Positions 11,006 to 19,604 of a stretch of DNA of 64,000 nt are shown one piece after another. Each line of letters opens with the position of its first letter. The stretch's first letter is position 1. The notes under the pieces were generated by a model that worked only from the letters and a program-made list of their open reading frames with translations, had not been told where the DNA came from and searched no databases. The translations under genes were made by a program, and so were the position numbers. This DNA comes from Tritrichomonas musculus (lineage: Eukaryota; Parabasalia; Tritrichomonadida; Tritrichomonadidae). Location of the stretch: positions 7,564,001 through 7,628,000 of the forward strand of contig JAPFFF010000003.1 in assembly GCA_039105265.1 (NCBI GenBank). Reading direction: 5' to 3'.

Positions 11006-11422
11006 CTAGCGTGGAAGACTATCTTCATTCATTTCATAGAAGAAAGAAGGAAGGGCAACTCTAAAAATGGGGCCTATTGCAGGTAACTTACTCAAACTAT
11101 GGAATAAATGAGGTAAAAAACCACCAAACATTAGAAAAGCGCCAAAAAGTTGGAGAACTCCACCATAAAAACCATGATCAAAAAATGTAATAATTATTCC
11201 TAAAGTCATAAGTCCAGTAGCTGGAACCCTTTTTGGAGAGGTGAAAAGATGAATTGCTCTGTTGATTCCAAGAATAAAAAAAATTCCTATAAAAAATACA
11301 CAGTCTGAAAATAGTATATAAGATCGATTAAAATTCATAAAGATGCCAATTAAAAAACCTAAGGCACCAACTGCAGAGCAAACAACTCCAATTTTCCTAT
11401 TTCTTTGATCTATATCATCCAT
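11006..11422 (-). CDS. GOT1: GOT1-family vesicle transport protein
   Basis: A 138-aa membrane protein with four predicted transmembrane helices (about residues 11-28, 35-53, 69-85, 88-108) and short loops, both termini on the same side. The N-terminal DxxRKIG start, the mid-protein NRAI..LFTSPKR...T loop and the GGFLPH segment agree with Got1/SFT2-type proteins. In yeast these support ER-to-Golgi and endosome-to-Golgi vesicle fusion. Length matches the family (about 130-150 aa). It is transcribed divergently from the glycosyltransferase gene with only 47 bp between the two ATGs. Confidence 0.88.
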   Translation of the reverse strand: MDDIDQRNRKIGVVCSAVGALGFLIGIFMNFNRSYILFSDCVFFIGIFFILGINRAIHLFTSPKRVPATGLMTLGIIITFFDHGFYGGVLQLFGAFLMFGGFLPHLFHSLSKLPAIGPIFRVALPSFFYEMNEDSLPR

Positions 11423-11469
11423 AAAATTTTAATTGAATTTTTTAAATTAATATTTGGTCGTTAATACTA
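11423..11469. promoter_or_regulatory. 47-bp divergent promoter between GOT1 and the glycosyltransferase
   Basis: Two ATGs face away from each other with 47 bp of AT-only-like sequence between them, so one compact region must initiate both transcripts. No canonical trichomonad Inr could be assigned with confidence. Confidence 0.5.
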
Positions 11470-12699
11470 ATGTTCTTTTTTTTTATTTTTTGTAATTTGG
11501 TTGTTCCTCTATCTCTTAATGATTTAGCTTTTGGAATTTGGACTGGTGTTGAAACATTTGATACTAGAATGATTCCACTTAGTAAGACATGGCTTCAACT
11601 TGTTCCTGAGATTCATGTATATTCAGATGAAATACCTTTAAACTCATCAGAGAGTATTGTAAATTCTTCAAGCCATTTAAATATCAAATTTCATGAAATG
11701 CCAATGAAATCTCATCATCTCGTTGGCACAAAATTTTCTGGTAAATGGAATTCAGTTCAATCTCGCCATCTTTTTGCAGTTGTTGATTTATATAAAAGAT
11801 ATCCAAATCGAACTTGGTACATTTTAGGAGACGATGATACTTATCTCTATCCAGAAGCTTTAATCAGCTTTCTATCTCAACAAGATCCAAACGTCGCACA
11901 AATATTCGGTAAAACGTTTTATGTTTTTGATCAAATCAACCGTTTTTTTCCATATCCTGAAAAAGCCCATTCTTTCGTTCAAGGAGGCGCAGGAATATTA
12001 ATACCTAAAAAAATGATGTCAATCATTCATCAGTATCTTCCGATGTGTGCTGAAATATACACTGGATTTAATTTTCCATCTGATATGCGATTATCAGCCT
12101 GCATACAACGCTTTACAAACATGACAGATGATATTTTTCAATATATACCACTTTTGCATGGGAATACTCCTTGTGCATCTAAAATTAAATTTCAATATGA
12201 TATAGCACCAATTACCCTTCACCACATTGTTCCACCTATAACTGAAAATCTTTGGTTTGCATCAATATCAATTTGGAAAAATGCTCAAAATGAGGATATA
12301 TATATTGACTGGAATAAATATGTTTTATCAGAGCTTTTTATTGAAATTGGGCAAGAAGGAATCATTGCAGAAATTCAATGGGGATTATGTATCTATTTGA
12401 ATGGGAGAAATGGGAAAGCTTTGCATTCAATTTCACACCCAGAGCCAATATTCGACCAAAAAGACACTGAAAAAGTTGCTCCAAAAAAATTTATTCAAAA
12501 ATATGAAGGAAATTTTTGGATTAAAACTGTTTGTGATGATTCTCTTCGTGAATATGCGATTGTTTTTGATTCGTTCCTCTTAAATGAAAGTGGATGTGTA
12601 TTCCGCTTAAATTGTCCAAATGCCAAAAGATTCATTCATAATTATCCAGATGGAAAGTCTCCTCTTAACATTACATATGAAAAAGAAATCGAATTATAA
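11470..12699 (+). CDS. Fringe/GT31-like glycosyltransferase
   Basis: A 409-aa secretory-pathway protein. The N-terminus MFFFFIFCNLVV is a signal peptide or signal anchor (residues 1-17). The catalytic domain follows, with W..VQSRHLFAVVDLYKRYPNRTW at about 93-116, the metal-binding DDD at 121-123, an FVQGGAGILIPKK segment typical of Fringe-type enzymes near 177, and several N-x-S/T sites. The family transfers hexoses from UDP-sugars to glycoproteins in the Golgi. The C-terminal 130 residues are not recognised and could be a stem or accessory domain. The exact donor and acceptor cannot be read from sequence. Pairing with GOT1 fits a Golgi role. Confidence 0.82.
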   Translation: MFFFFIFCNLVVPLSLNDLAFGIWTGVETFDTRMIPLSKTWLQLVPEIHVYSDEIPLNSSESIVNSSSHLNIKFHEMPMKSHHLVGTKFSGKWNSVQSRHLFAVVDLYKRYPNRTWYILGDDDTYLYPEALISFLSQQDPNVAQIFGKTFYVFDQINRFFPYPEKAHSFVQGGAGILIPKKMMSIIHQYLPMCAEIYTGFNFPSDMRLSACIQRFTNMTDDIFQYIPLLHGNTPCASKIKFQYDIAPITLHHIVPPITENLWFASISIWKNAQNEDIYIDWNKYVLSELFIEIGQEGIIAEIQWGLCIYLNGRNGKALHSISHPEPIFDQKDTEKVAPKKFIQKYEGNFWIKTVCDDSLREYAIVFDSFLLNESGCVFRLNCPNAKRFIHNYPDGKSPLNITYEKEIEL

Positions 12700-13449
12700 G
12701 TATAATTTTTTATTTTTAATTGTTACTAAATATAAAATTGTTTAATCATTTTATTGATATAAATCATGAAAATTAAAATTATTGAATTTAATGTGACCAA
12801 AATTTGAACAGTTTCATCATTAGGAGTTTTTCGGGGAAAAAAAAAGAAAAAAATAATATCAAAAAACACATATTTTCCAAAAATATTTTTGTGAAATTAT
12901 TTGGTCGTTTGATCAAAAATCATTCAAAATGTTTATCGAAAAAAGCAGTTTTTATTATAACAAAATTTTGTTTTTAAAACAGAATTGCAATGATTGGGAT
13001 ATTAAAAATACTCAGTGTTGAATCTTTTTGATGCTTATCAATCAATGACCATGATATTTCATTGTTTGACACTTCCACATCCCAACTCTCTAAATTGAAA
13101 TAGTTATGGCCATCAGAATTAGTCATTATTGATAAGTATTAATATCTTTAATTTCATAAGTCCTAATGAAACCATCATAATTTGATTTATTCGTTGTTTG
13201 TCTCTTAACTTTTTCCATTAATTAGTTTAATAATAATAATATATGATGATTATCAAAAATCAGTGAGGTGAATTAAATGTTTATTTTTACATCATATTTT
13301 AAAGTTTTTTCTTCTCCTCATTTGTAGAGTGCCTGCTTTTCGATAATAACTTGCTTGATTAGTTTTGATAATTGAAAAAAATTGAGGGTTTTGTAACTCA
13401 TTCTAATTTGATTTAATTATTAAGATAGCGCTTATTAATCAATTTTTTA
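12700..13449. other. Intergenic, nothing recognised
   Basis: AT-rich with a poly-purine patch at about 12834-12852. No coding frame or repeat was found that could be supported. Confidence 0.55.
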
Positions 13450-13970
13450 ATATCTTATTTTTTGAAATTAGTTTCTTCGTCCACAAACTCTTCCTCTTTT
13501 TCTTCCAAATAATCATCTACTCCTTCTTCATCCTCATCAAACATTCCTTCGATTTCACTTTCAGTTTCTTTATAAAATATTGCATTCAGTAAAATCTTTA
13601 TAAAGATTTAGTTTTGGTCTTGAAAGTAGAGATCAGCATGTTGAAAGTCTGTTTTTCCAATTCTATCATCAAGAAAGTGCAGATGTTCAACTATATCTTG
13701 TGGACATTGATCATATTTTTCTGTAAATTTTTTGAAATCTTTGATCTTTCGATCTGATCCATTTATGTTTGATTATCAATTTTTTTCCATCAGCAATTTA
13801 TTTTCATCATTAGTTAATAAATAAGGTAAATTTTCATTATCAAAATTACCTATTTGTTTAATACTTTTGGGCTCTGATGATGATAGATGAGAAATTCTTG
13901 AACAAAAAACAGATGCACGCATTTCTAAACGATTTTGAAAAGATAAAACTAAATCGTTAATTGTTTTCAT
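13450..13970 (-). pseudogene. Decayed host ORF of unknown family
   Basis: An ATG at 13970 opens a 64-codon frame. Protein-like sequence continues past its stop into the region 13450-13770, including a phrase ...KYDQCPQDIVEHLHFLDDR and an acidic tail EEKEEEFVDEE. At least one stop and one frame change separate the parts. The domain was not recognised. It lies immediately downstream of the mariner remnant on the same strand and may be part of the same decayed unit. Confidence 0.35.
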
Positions 13971-13979
13971 TTTATTATT

Positions 13980-14870
13980 TTCCCATATTATGAGAAGAAT
14001 TTACTCAAGCTCATTTTTTGTTTTAGGTCTTGGTTCGTAGTCATATACATCGTTTTTCATAAGAGACCACAGCATTTCTATAGGAGACAAATCTGATGAG
14101 TTACTTGACCAGCCATATAGGATTTTTCTTGGCTTTCAAAAAAGTCAAATGTTTTACCAGTCATTTGAGGCGTTGCACCATCTTCTTGAAAAATATAACA
14201 GAGTTTTCCTTAATATAATCTTTGATTCTATTAGAAAATTCTTGTAAACATCTTTGTAAACTTTCCACGTGGAAGATCTTGTTTGGATTTAAAAACGGCA
14301 TTTATTGCTCTCATCATCATTGCTGATACTCTATTCTTTGAAAATTTGGCACATCGGCTTTGTCTATAATCATTGGTCTGAATTCAATGATACCGATTGT
14401 CTGGATCATTTGAAAACTGACTCTCTATAGAAAATATTATATAAAGAACCAAGTTAAATAATTCTCAAGCTTAGAATAAGAAAAATAATAATGTGAGTAT
14501 TTTGAGAAGCTATAAGTTTCTAATTTTTTCATAATTTTCTATATTTGATTTTTTTTTCTCCATGAAATCTCCTTATTTTGGTTTGATTCTGTTATTTTTA
14601 AATCAGAGTACTTCTTATGTAATCTGTTTTGTATTTGCTTTGAATTAATTAAAATGATTTGATGCACTATTTTCAGTAAATTTATCTTGTTCTTGTGAAG
14701 TTTTTCTTCTTTTTTGAAATTATTGAATATTACCTATAAATCTTTTGCACTCAATAAAAACCGATACCAAATTTACTCTGGGGTTGAGTTTCATCAACTT
14801 GTATATTTCTCCATCATCAGCTTGAACCTTTTTTTAAATTACTTTTGCTTTTTACCAGTGTCTTTATGCT
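13980..14870 (-). mobile_element. Tc1/mariner transposase remnant
   Basis: On the minus strand the catalytic C-terminal part is visible. A phrase QEDGATPQ near 14190 corresponds to the family's Q-D-N/G-A-x-x-H block. WSSNSSDLSPIEMLW near 14085-14130 corresponds to the W-P-x-x-S-P-D-L-N-P-I-E signature. These two blocks are in different frames, so there is a frameshift between them near 14145. Weak helix-turn-helix-like sequence (LKIVHQIILINSKQIQNRLHKKYSDL) lies upstream at about 14590-14700. Terminal repeats were not found. The Polinton's left terminus starts where this remnant fades, so the older transposon was probably the landing site. Confidence 0.65.
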
Positions 14871-14942
14871 AGTAGTAATGTTAGACTGTGCTCCTGGTAC
14901 TACGTACCATACGCCCATTCTAACGCATGGATCAGTCATTTA

Positions 14943-15029
14943 CACCATCGCGGACCCCTTATGATAGTCCAAATCAATAGTCTTCACCATCGCGGACCCT
15001 TATGATAGTCCAAAACCATAGTCTTCACC
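14943..15029. repeat. Two iteron-like 41-42-bp direct repeats inside the left TIR
   Basis: The unit beginning CACCATCGCGGACCC starts at 14943 and again at 14985, each with TTATGATAGTCCAAA and TAGTCTT. A final CACC follows at 15026. The inverse pair is in the right TIR at about 61120-61206. Tandem repeats close to a protein-primed terminus could be binding sites for replication or integration proteins. This is inference. Confidence 0.8.
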
Positions 15030-15094
15030 GATCAATCGTAAACTGACTCACTTTCGATTCAAACTATCTTTTTATTCCGTATGCAAATAATAAT

Positions 15095-15394
15095 ATGATG
15101 ACCGAAATTGAATTCACAGTCGAACCAATCGAATTAGCTATCGAAGACTTCTTTGAATATCACGATCTCGATAGAATTCAATGTGTTGATGATTTAATGG
15201 AACAACTTCATGACTATCTCAATGATGTTGGTCTTGATAGAGACTTCAATCTCGACAATATCATCAACTACTACAACATCGACGATCTTGACGAACTCGA
15301 TGATCGATTCATAGCTAGCTATGATGATGATGAAGCTATGGATAAGAAGATCCAATTGATCTATAAATGTATAGAATTGTTGACGATGGATTGA
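15095..15394 (+). CDS. Acidic 99-aa protein encoded within the left TIR
   Basis: The protein starts MMTEIEFTVEPIELAIEDFF and is strongly acidic (Asp/Glu throughout, D-rich loops DDLDELDDRF and YDDDEAMDKK). It is predicted mostly helical and has no known domain. An identical protein is encoded at 60755-61054 in the opposite TIR. Because it lies within the terminal repeat, the element always carries two copies facing inward. Acidic small proteins of this sort can be DNA mimics, activators or histone-binding proteins. None of these can be shown here. Confidence 0.75.
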   Translation: MMTEIEFTVEPIELAIEDFFEYHDLDRIQCVDDLMEQLHDYLNDVGLDRDFNLDNIINYYNIDDLDELDDRFIASYDDDEAMDKKIQLIYKCIELLTMD

Positions 15395-15429
15395 ACCATG
15401 TGGAGCTTTCGATGAAGATGAAGAGTAAG

Positions 15430-15461
15430 TGATGTTTATTTTTGGTTTCCCTTAAATGAGT
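15430..15461 (+). promoter_or_regulatory. Promoter-like start cassette at the inner edge of the left TIR
   Basis: A T-run (TTATTTTTGG) is followed by TTTCCC and TTAAATG. Nearly the same string precedes the polymerase start (15660-15687), and the same cassette in the right TIR precedes the penton-like gene at 60693. The layout, a T-rich block about 10-15 nt upstream of TAAATG, recurs at most genes of both Polintons. Confidence 0.6.
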
Positions 15462-15653
15462 GTCAAATCCATAGACGTTCTTGGTCGTAAAGTAGAATCC
15501 TCTATAGATTACTCAGAACCGACTCAAGATGAAATCGATAGAATACTATACGATGATATTCATATACGTGTCATCGTGAATGTCAATTCGATGGATGATT
15601 CCATTAATGTCGATACTAACGTTATTATTGATGTGGATGATAATTATTGTTAG
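15456..15653 (+). CDS. Small acidic protein of unknown function (65 aa)
   Basis: The start codon lies in the last bases of the left TIR and the rest of the gene is unique sequence. The protein starts MSVKSIDVLGRKVESS and is rich in Asp, Val and Ile, with an alternating beta-like pattern in the second half (IHIRVIVNVNSMDDSINVDTN). No family was recognised. It is followed after 31 bp by the polymerase gene, whose promoter-like sequence is nearly the same as its own. A counterpart was not found in the inner element. Confidence 0.55.
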   Translation: MSVKSIDVLGRKVESSIDYSEPTQDEIDRILYDDIHIRVIVNVNSMDDSINVDTNVIIDVDDNYC

Positions 15654-15684
15654 ACTACGAAAATTATTTTTAATTTCCCCTTAA

Positions 15685-18600
15685 ATGACGAAGTTGTTGA
15701 GTAGACTATCGAAATCTGAGATTCTATCATTACCAGGGTTTGATAGATATGGATCACTCAAGATCAAAGAGTTGAAACCTATATTGAAAAAGAGTATCAA
15801 ACAGATGAATATCGCTTTTAGAGGTGTACGTGTAGATGATTACGTTAATCGTTTCAACGAAATCAAACGTGAACAGAAACAGTCTGATGACGATCTATTT
15901 AAACGAATGTCGACAATGAAACATCAACAACAGAAACAACATCAAAGTCGTGAACAGTATAAACAATCATTGAAAGATACAGCTATGTTCGAACGTTCAT
16001 TGATGAACATGAGTGAACTCTATTCAGTTCCAAAACCAAGTGAATCTAAACTATTCATCGAATCGTTAATGAATGTCGATACTGAATATACGACAACCAA
16101 ATCCGATGAACGACTCCGTTATGAAGAGAATGTTCATGACAAAGATGAGTATCAAAACGAAATGAAGAGAATGATGATCGCTGTTAAGAATCATGAAACA
16201 TTTGAAATCGATATCAATGATGATAGTGAGAAACAATACGCTTTCGTTCAAGTGTTACGACATATCCGTAAGATGAAATCATCTAAATGGAGACCTTATG
16301 TATTAGGTTTCGATATGGATGGACACGGTAGAGTGTTTCCATTAAATAAAGAGTCCGATCTCGAAACCATGATCCGATGTATCCTCGGTGAAATCACTGT
16401 AGAAGAATACTCTTCCGATTGTGATCCAAATTTAGTCGGTTGGGATTACATACCGGTTAGATTCGTTGTGAAGTTCATCGAAAAGAAGAAGAATGAAGAG
16501 ACTGGAAAGACTGAGTTCATCGAAAAGGTTGACGGTGAAGAAGTAGTAGTTGAATCAGTTGATGACTTTCGTGAAACTCCAGACGGTGGTTTCTTTCCAT
16601 TCATCAATCTAATCAATGGTTTGGACTTGACCAGATATCAGATATTCAACACCATTGATAAGAATAACTATCGTGATAACTGTTTCGTATACGCTTGTGT
16701 TCAATCAGGGGTGTTCAATGATGACGAACTCCATAAGCTTCGTTCAATAAAGTTAACTCGATCGATACCAAACAAGAAGATAACAGAAATAGCTATTCAA
16801 ATGAAGTGTCACTTCGTTGTTCATCGTATGGATGAAAAGTATGATGTTAAACATCAAGATCAAGTATCAATTAATACACATAAGAATCCGAAAGTCATAG
16901 CTGATCATGAAGTTAAACTACGTCTATATAAAGATCACTTCATGATATATGATGAGTCATTACCAATAACGAAGTTCTATATCGAACACAAAGATGAGAT
17001 TGATAAGACGTATCCCAATGTTAATATTCGTAAACGATTTCGTATTAGAGGTTATAATCAAACTGGTTATCCGAAATATCAACCAAACAATTGGAACGGT
17101 ACTGGATTCATGACAATAATGAGAGCTATGTTCGAACATGGATGTTTCAGAGAGATCAATCAATGTGAACAGGGTATACTCGATACATGTGAGTTCGATA
17201 ATCATTTGAATGACTACGTTAGTCTCAGTTATGATGAAGAATCATGTTGTAGACTTGAATCGGCTGACACTAAGAAGATAACTGAATGGTCTCATATCTA
17301 TTACGCTGATTACGAAACTGATGTAACTGTATCTCCACATCGACCATATCTGATCTGTATGTGTGATGATAAACATGTTGTATCATTCACTGGATCTAAA
17401 CTCACGTCAACGTTCTTGATGTCGCTCAAAACGAATTCGTTAACGTACTTCCATAACTTGAAATACGACGCTTGTTTCTTCATTCATGAACCAGAATGGG
17501 AGACTCAAATAACTCAACGTAGTGGAACTCTATTACAAGTCGTTATGGATCACTATAAATGGATCCAAGTTATCGATCCAAAGACTAAGAAACCAGTTAT
17601 CGATCCGAAAACGAAACAACCGGAGATGAAGAAGATTCGTGATAAACACTTAACATTCCGTAACAGCTATTCGATTATACCAGCTCCATTACGTGATTTC
17701 GATGACATGTTCAATCTAAAGGTTCATAAAGAGATCATCGCTTATCGAATCTACACTGAAAAGAATCTACAACGAAAGACTATACCATTCGATGAATTCT
17801 ATGATCAATACGTTAACGAAAACATCGATAAGAAGACAGTAGACGAACTCGAACAAGATCGTAAACAGTTGATTTCAAACGCTAAGTTCGCTAAATCATA
17901 CGATGAAGCTGATGAAACAATCGATATCATGAAGTACGCTACGTTCTATTGTAAGAAAGATTGTATCACGTTGATGTATGGAATGACGAAGTTCAATAAC
18001 GATTTAGCTGAAGTGTTCACCAAAACCGATAAACCATGGATTGGTATTCATCAATTCATATCCATCTCAGCTGTTGGTTATGATTTCGCTCGTATATATG
18101 GTTGTTTCGATGGATGTTATCTATTAAGTGGTAAACCACAGAACTTCATCCAACGTTGTGTCAGTGGTGGTCGTACAATGACAGCCGCTAACGAAAAACA
18201 GTACATCGTTGATCGTATCCAAGACTTCGACGCTGTTAGTCTATATCCATCATCTATGTCAATTATGGATGGAGTCGCTAAAGGTAGACCAAAGGTGATT
18301 CCAGATGATTGTACTCATGAACAGTTAATGAATTACGATACATTCTTTATCGAAGTCAACATCAACAAATTATCGTGTAAGTCCAATCGTCCGTATAAGT
18401 TCGGTCATGTATTCACCCATAATGAAGCTGGATCCAAAATATTCTGTAATGAAACAGTCGATCATTACTACGTTGATAAGATCACCTTAATGGATTTAAT
18501 CGAATTCTATGATATTGATTACGAACTCATCCGTGGATACTATTTCGATGAAGGTTTCAACAATAAGATCAATGAGTTCATCAAAACGTTATTCGATCTA

Positions 18601-19362
18601 AGATTGAAGTACAAGAATGAACATAATCCATTGGAGAAGACGATTAAACTGTTGTTGAACTCCATCTACGGTAAATCAATATTGAAACCAATGAATGATG
18701 AAATCAAAGTCGTCAACAAGAAGAATCTCATCTCCTATATCTATCGTAACTATAACTTCATCAAAGAAGTATCATTCAATGATTCAACTAAATGTTTCGT
18801 TAAGAAGATCAAACCAATCAACAATCACTTCAATCTTCCACAGTTTGGAGCTTCTGTGTTATCGTGGAGTAAACACATCATGAATCAAGTGATGTCAACA
18901 GCTGAACAACACGGAATCGATATATACTATCAAGATACTGACTCGCTACACTTGAAAGAGTGTGATGTTGACAGATTAGCTGAGATCTATAAAGAAAAGT
19001 ATGGTCGTGATTTGATCGGTAAACAGATGACACAGTTTCATTGTGATTTCGATTCATTTCCAGGTGCTGTCGGTAATATTCATTCACGTAAGTTGATCGC
19101 TCTCGGTAAGAAATCATATCTCGATATACTCGAAGATGAAACCGGAAACACTGGTTATCACATACGTATGAAGGGAGTTAGTCGACAGTGTATACTCAAT
19201 AAGTGTAAACGAATGAATATCACAGTTGAAGAGTTATACGAACGATTATACAATGGTGAATCAATCACATTTGATCTCACTGATGGTTGTAACTGTTTTC
19301 GTAAGACGAAATGTTTCCAACAAATCACATTACCACAGTTCTTACGTAAAGTTCAATTCTAA
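15685..19362 (+). CDS. Protein-primed family B DNA polymerase (outer Polinton)
   Basis: A 1225-aa pPolB. The proofreading part starts near residue 540 (YADYETD, Exo I), with HNLKYDACFF (Exo II) and a Y-x3-D Exo III. The polymerase part has DFDAVSLYPS (motif A, about 846), LLNSIYGKS (motif B, about 988) and YQDTDSLH (motif C, about 1081). The long N-terminal region contains DNCFVYACIQSG near residue 330 and a YKDHFMIYD segment about 80-100 residues later, which together resemble the Cys and His blocks of OTU-type peptidases. The enzyme would copy the element from protein-primed ends. It is about 175 residues longer than the inner element's copy, mainly at the N-terminus. Confidence 0.93.
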   Translation: MTKLLSRLSKSEILSLPGFDRYGSLKIKELKPILKKSIKQMNIAFRGVRVDDYVNRFNEIKREQKQSDDDLFKRMSTMKHQQQKQHQSREQYKQSLKDTAMFERSLMNMSELYSVPKPSESKLFIESLMNVDTEYTTTKSDERLRYEENVHDKDEYQNEMKRMMIAVKNHETFEIDINDDSEKQYAFVQVLRHIRKMKSSKWRPYVLGFDMDGHGRVFPLNKESDLETMIRCILGEITVEEYSSDCDPNLVGWDYIPVRFVVKFIEKKKNEETGKTEFIEKVDGEEVVVESVDDFRETPDGGFFPFINLINGLDLTRYQIFNTIDKNNYRDNCFVYACVQSGVFNDDELHKLRSIKLTRSIPNKKITEIAIQMKCHFVVHRMDEKYDVKHQDQVSINTHKNPKVIADHEVKLRLYKDHFMIYDESLPITKFYIEHKDEIDKTYPNVNIRKRFRIRGYNQTGYPKYQPNNWNGTGFMTIMRAMFEHGCFREINQCEQGILDTCEFDNHLNDYVSLSYDEESCCRLESADTKKITEWSHIYYADYETDVTVSPHRPYLICMCDDKHVVSFTGSKLTSTFLMSLKTNSLTYFHNLKYDACFFIHEPEWETQITQRSGTLLQVVMDHYKWIQVIDPKTKKPVIDPKTKQPEMKKIRDKHLTFRNSYSIIPAPLRDFDDMFNLKVHKEIIAYRIYTEKNLQRKTIPFDEFYDQYVNENIDKKTVDELEQDRKQLISNAKFAKSYDEADETIDIMKYATFYCKKDCITLMYGMTKFNNDLAEVFTKTDKPWIGIHQFISISAVGYDFARIYGCFDGCYLLSGKPQNFIQRCVSGGRTMTAANEKQYIVDRIQDFDAVSLYPSSMSIMDGVAKGRPKVIPDDCTHEQLMNYDTFFIEVNINKLSCKSNRPYKFGHVFTHNEAGSKIFCNETVDHYYVDKITLMDLIEFYDIDYELIRGYYFDEGFNNKINEFIKTLFDLRLKYKNEHNPLEKTIKLLLNSIYGKSILKPMNDEIKVVNKKNLISYIYRNYNFIKEVSFNDSTKCFVKKIKPINNHFNLPQFGASVLSWSKHIMNQVMSTAEQHGIDIYYQDTDSLHLKECDVDRLAEIYKEKYGRDLIGKQMTQFHCDFDSFPGAVGNIHSRKLIALGKKSYLDILEDETGNTGYHIRMKGVSRQCILNKCKRMNITVEELYERLYNGESITFDLTDGCNCFRKTKCFQQITLPQFLRKVQF

Positions 19363-19386
19363 ATCAACTATTTTTGTGTTGTTGAA

Positions 19387-19578
19387 ATGGAAGTACACTT
19401 CGTTGATATACCTGGATTCGATGGTAAATATATGATCTCTGTCGAAGAACCACATCTGGTAATGGAAAAATCACCGACACGTATCCTTGATGAGTGGTAT
19501 AACGGTTATGGAGAAACCTCTGTATTAATCGATGGAAAACTATATCTCATTGACGAACTACTTGAATTAATAAATTAA
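19387..19578 (+). CDS. 63-aa NUMOD4-like solitary domain protein
   Basis: The sequence VDIPGFDGKYMISVEEP resembles the start of NUMOD4 domains (I-P-G-[FY]-x-G-x-Y-x-[IV]-S), and DGKLYLIDELLELI resembles their end. NUMOD4 is a DNA-binding module usually found ahead of an HNH nuclease in mobile endonucleases. No nuclease part is present here. It sits 24 bp after the polymerase gene. A short T-run (CTATTTTTG) precedes the ATG. It could be a stand-alone DNA-binding protein derived from a homing endonuclease. Confidence 0.5.
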   Translation: MEVHFVDIPGFDGKYMISVEEPHLVMEKSPTRILDEWYNGYGETSVLIDGKLYLIDELLELIN

Positions 19579-19604
19579 AACAATATTTTTCCGTGATTGA
19601 AACA

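Larger units (their letters stand above)
14871..15461 (+). repeat. Left terminal inverted repeat of the outer Polinton (591 bp)
   Basis: It matches 60688-61278 in inverse orientation over its full length. From the outside in it contains a short hairpin (GGTAC-TAC-GTACC at 14896-14908), two tandem 41-42-bp repeats (14943-15025), the whole 99-codon TIR gene, and a promoter-like end at 15430-15461. The match ends 3 bases after the start ATG of the next gene inward, so the repeat supplies the start region of two different genes. Confidence 0.93.
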
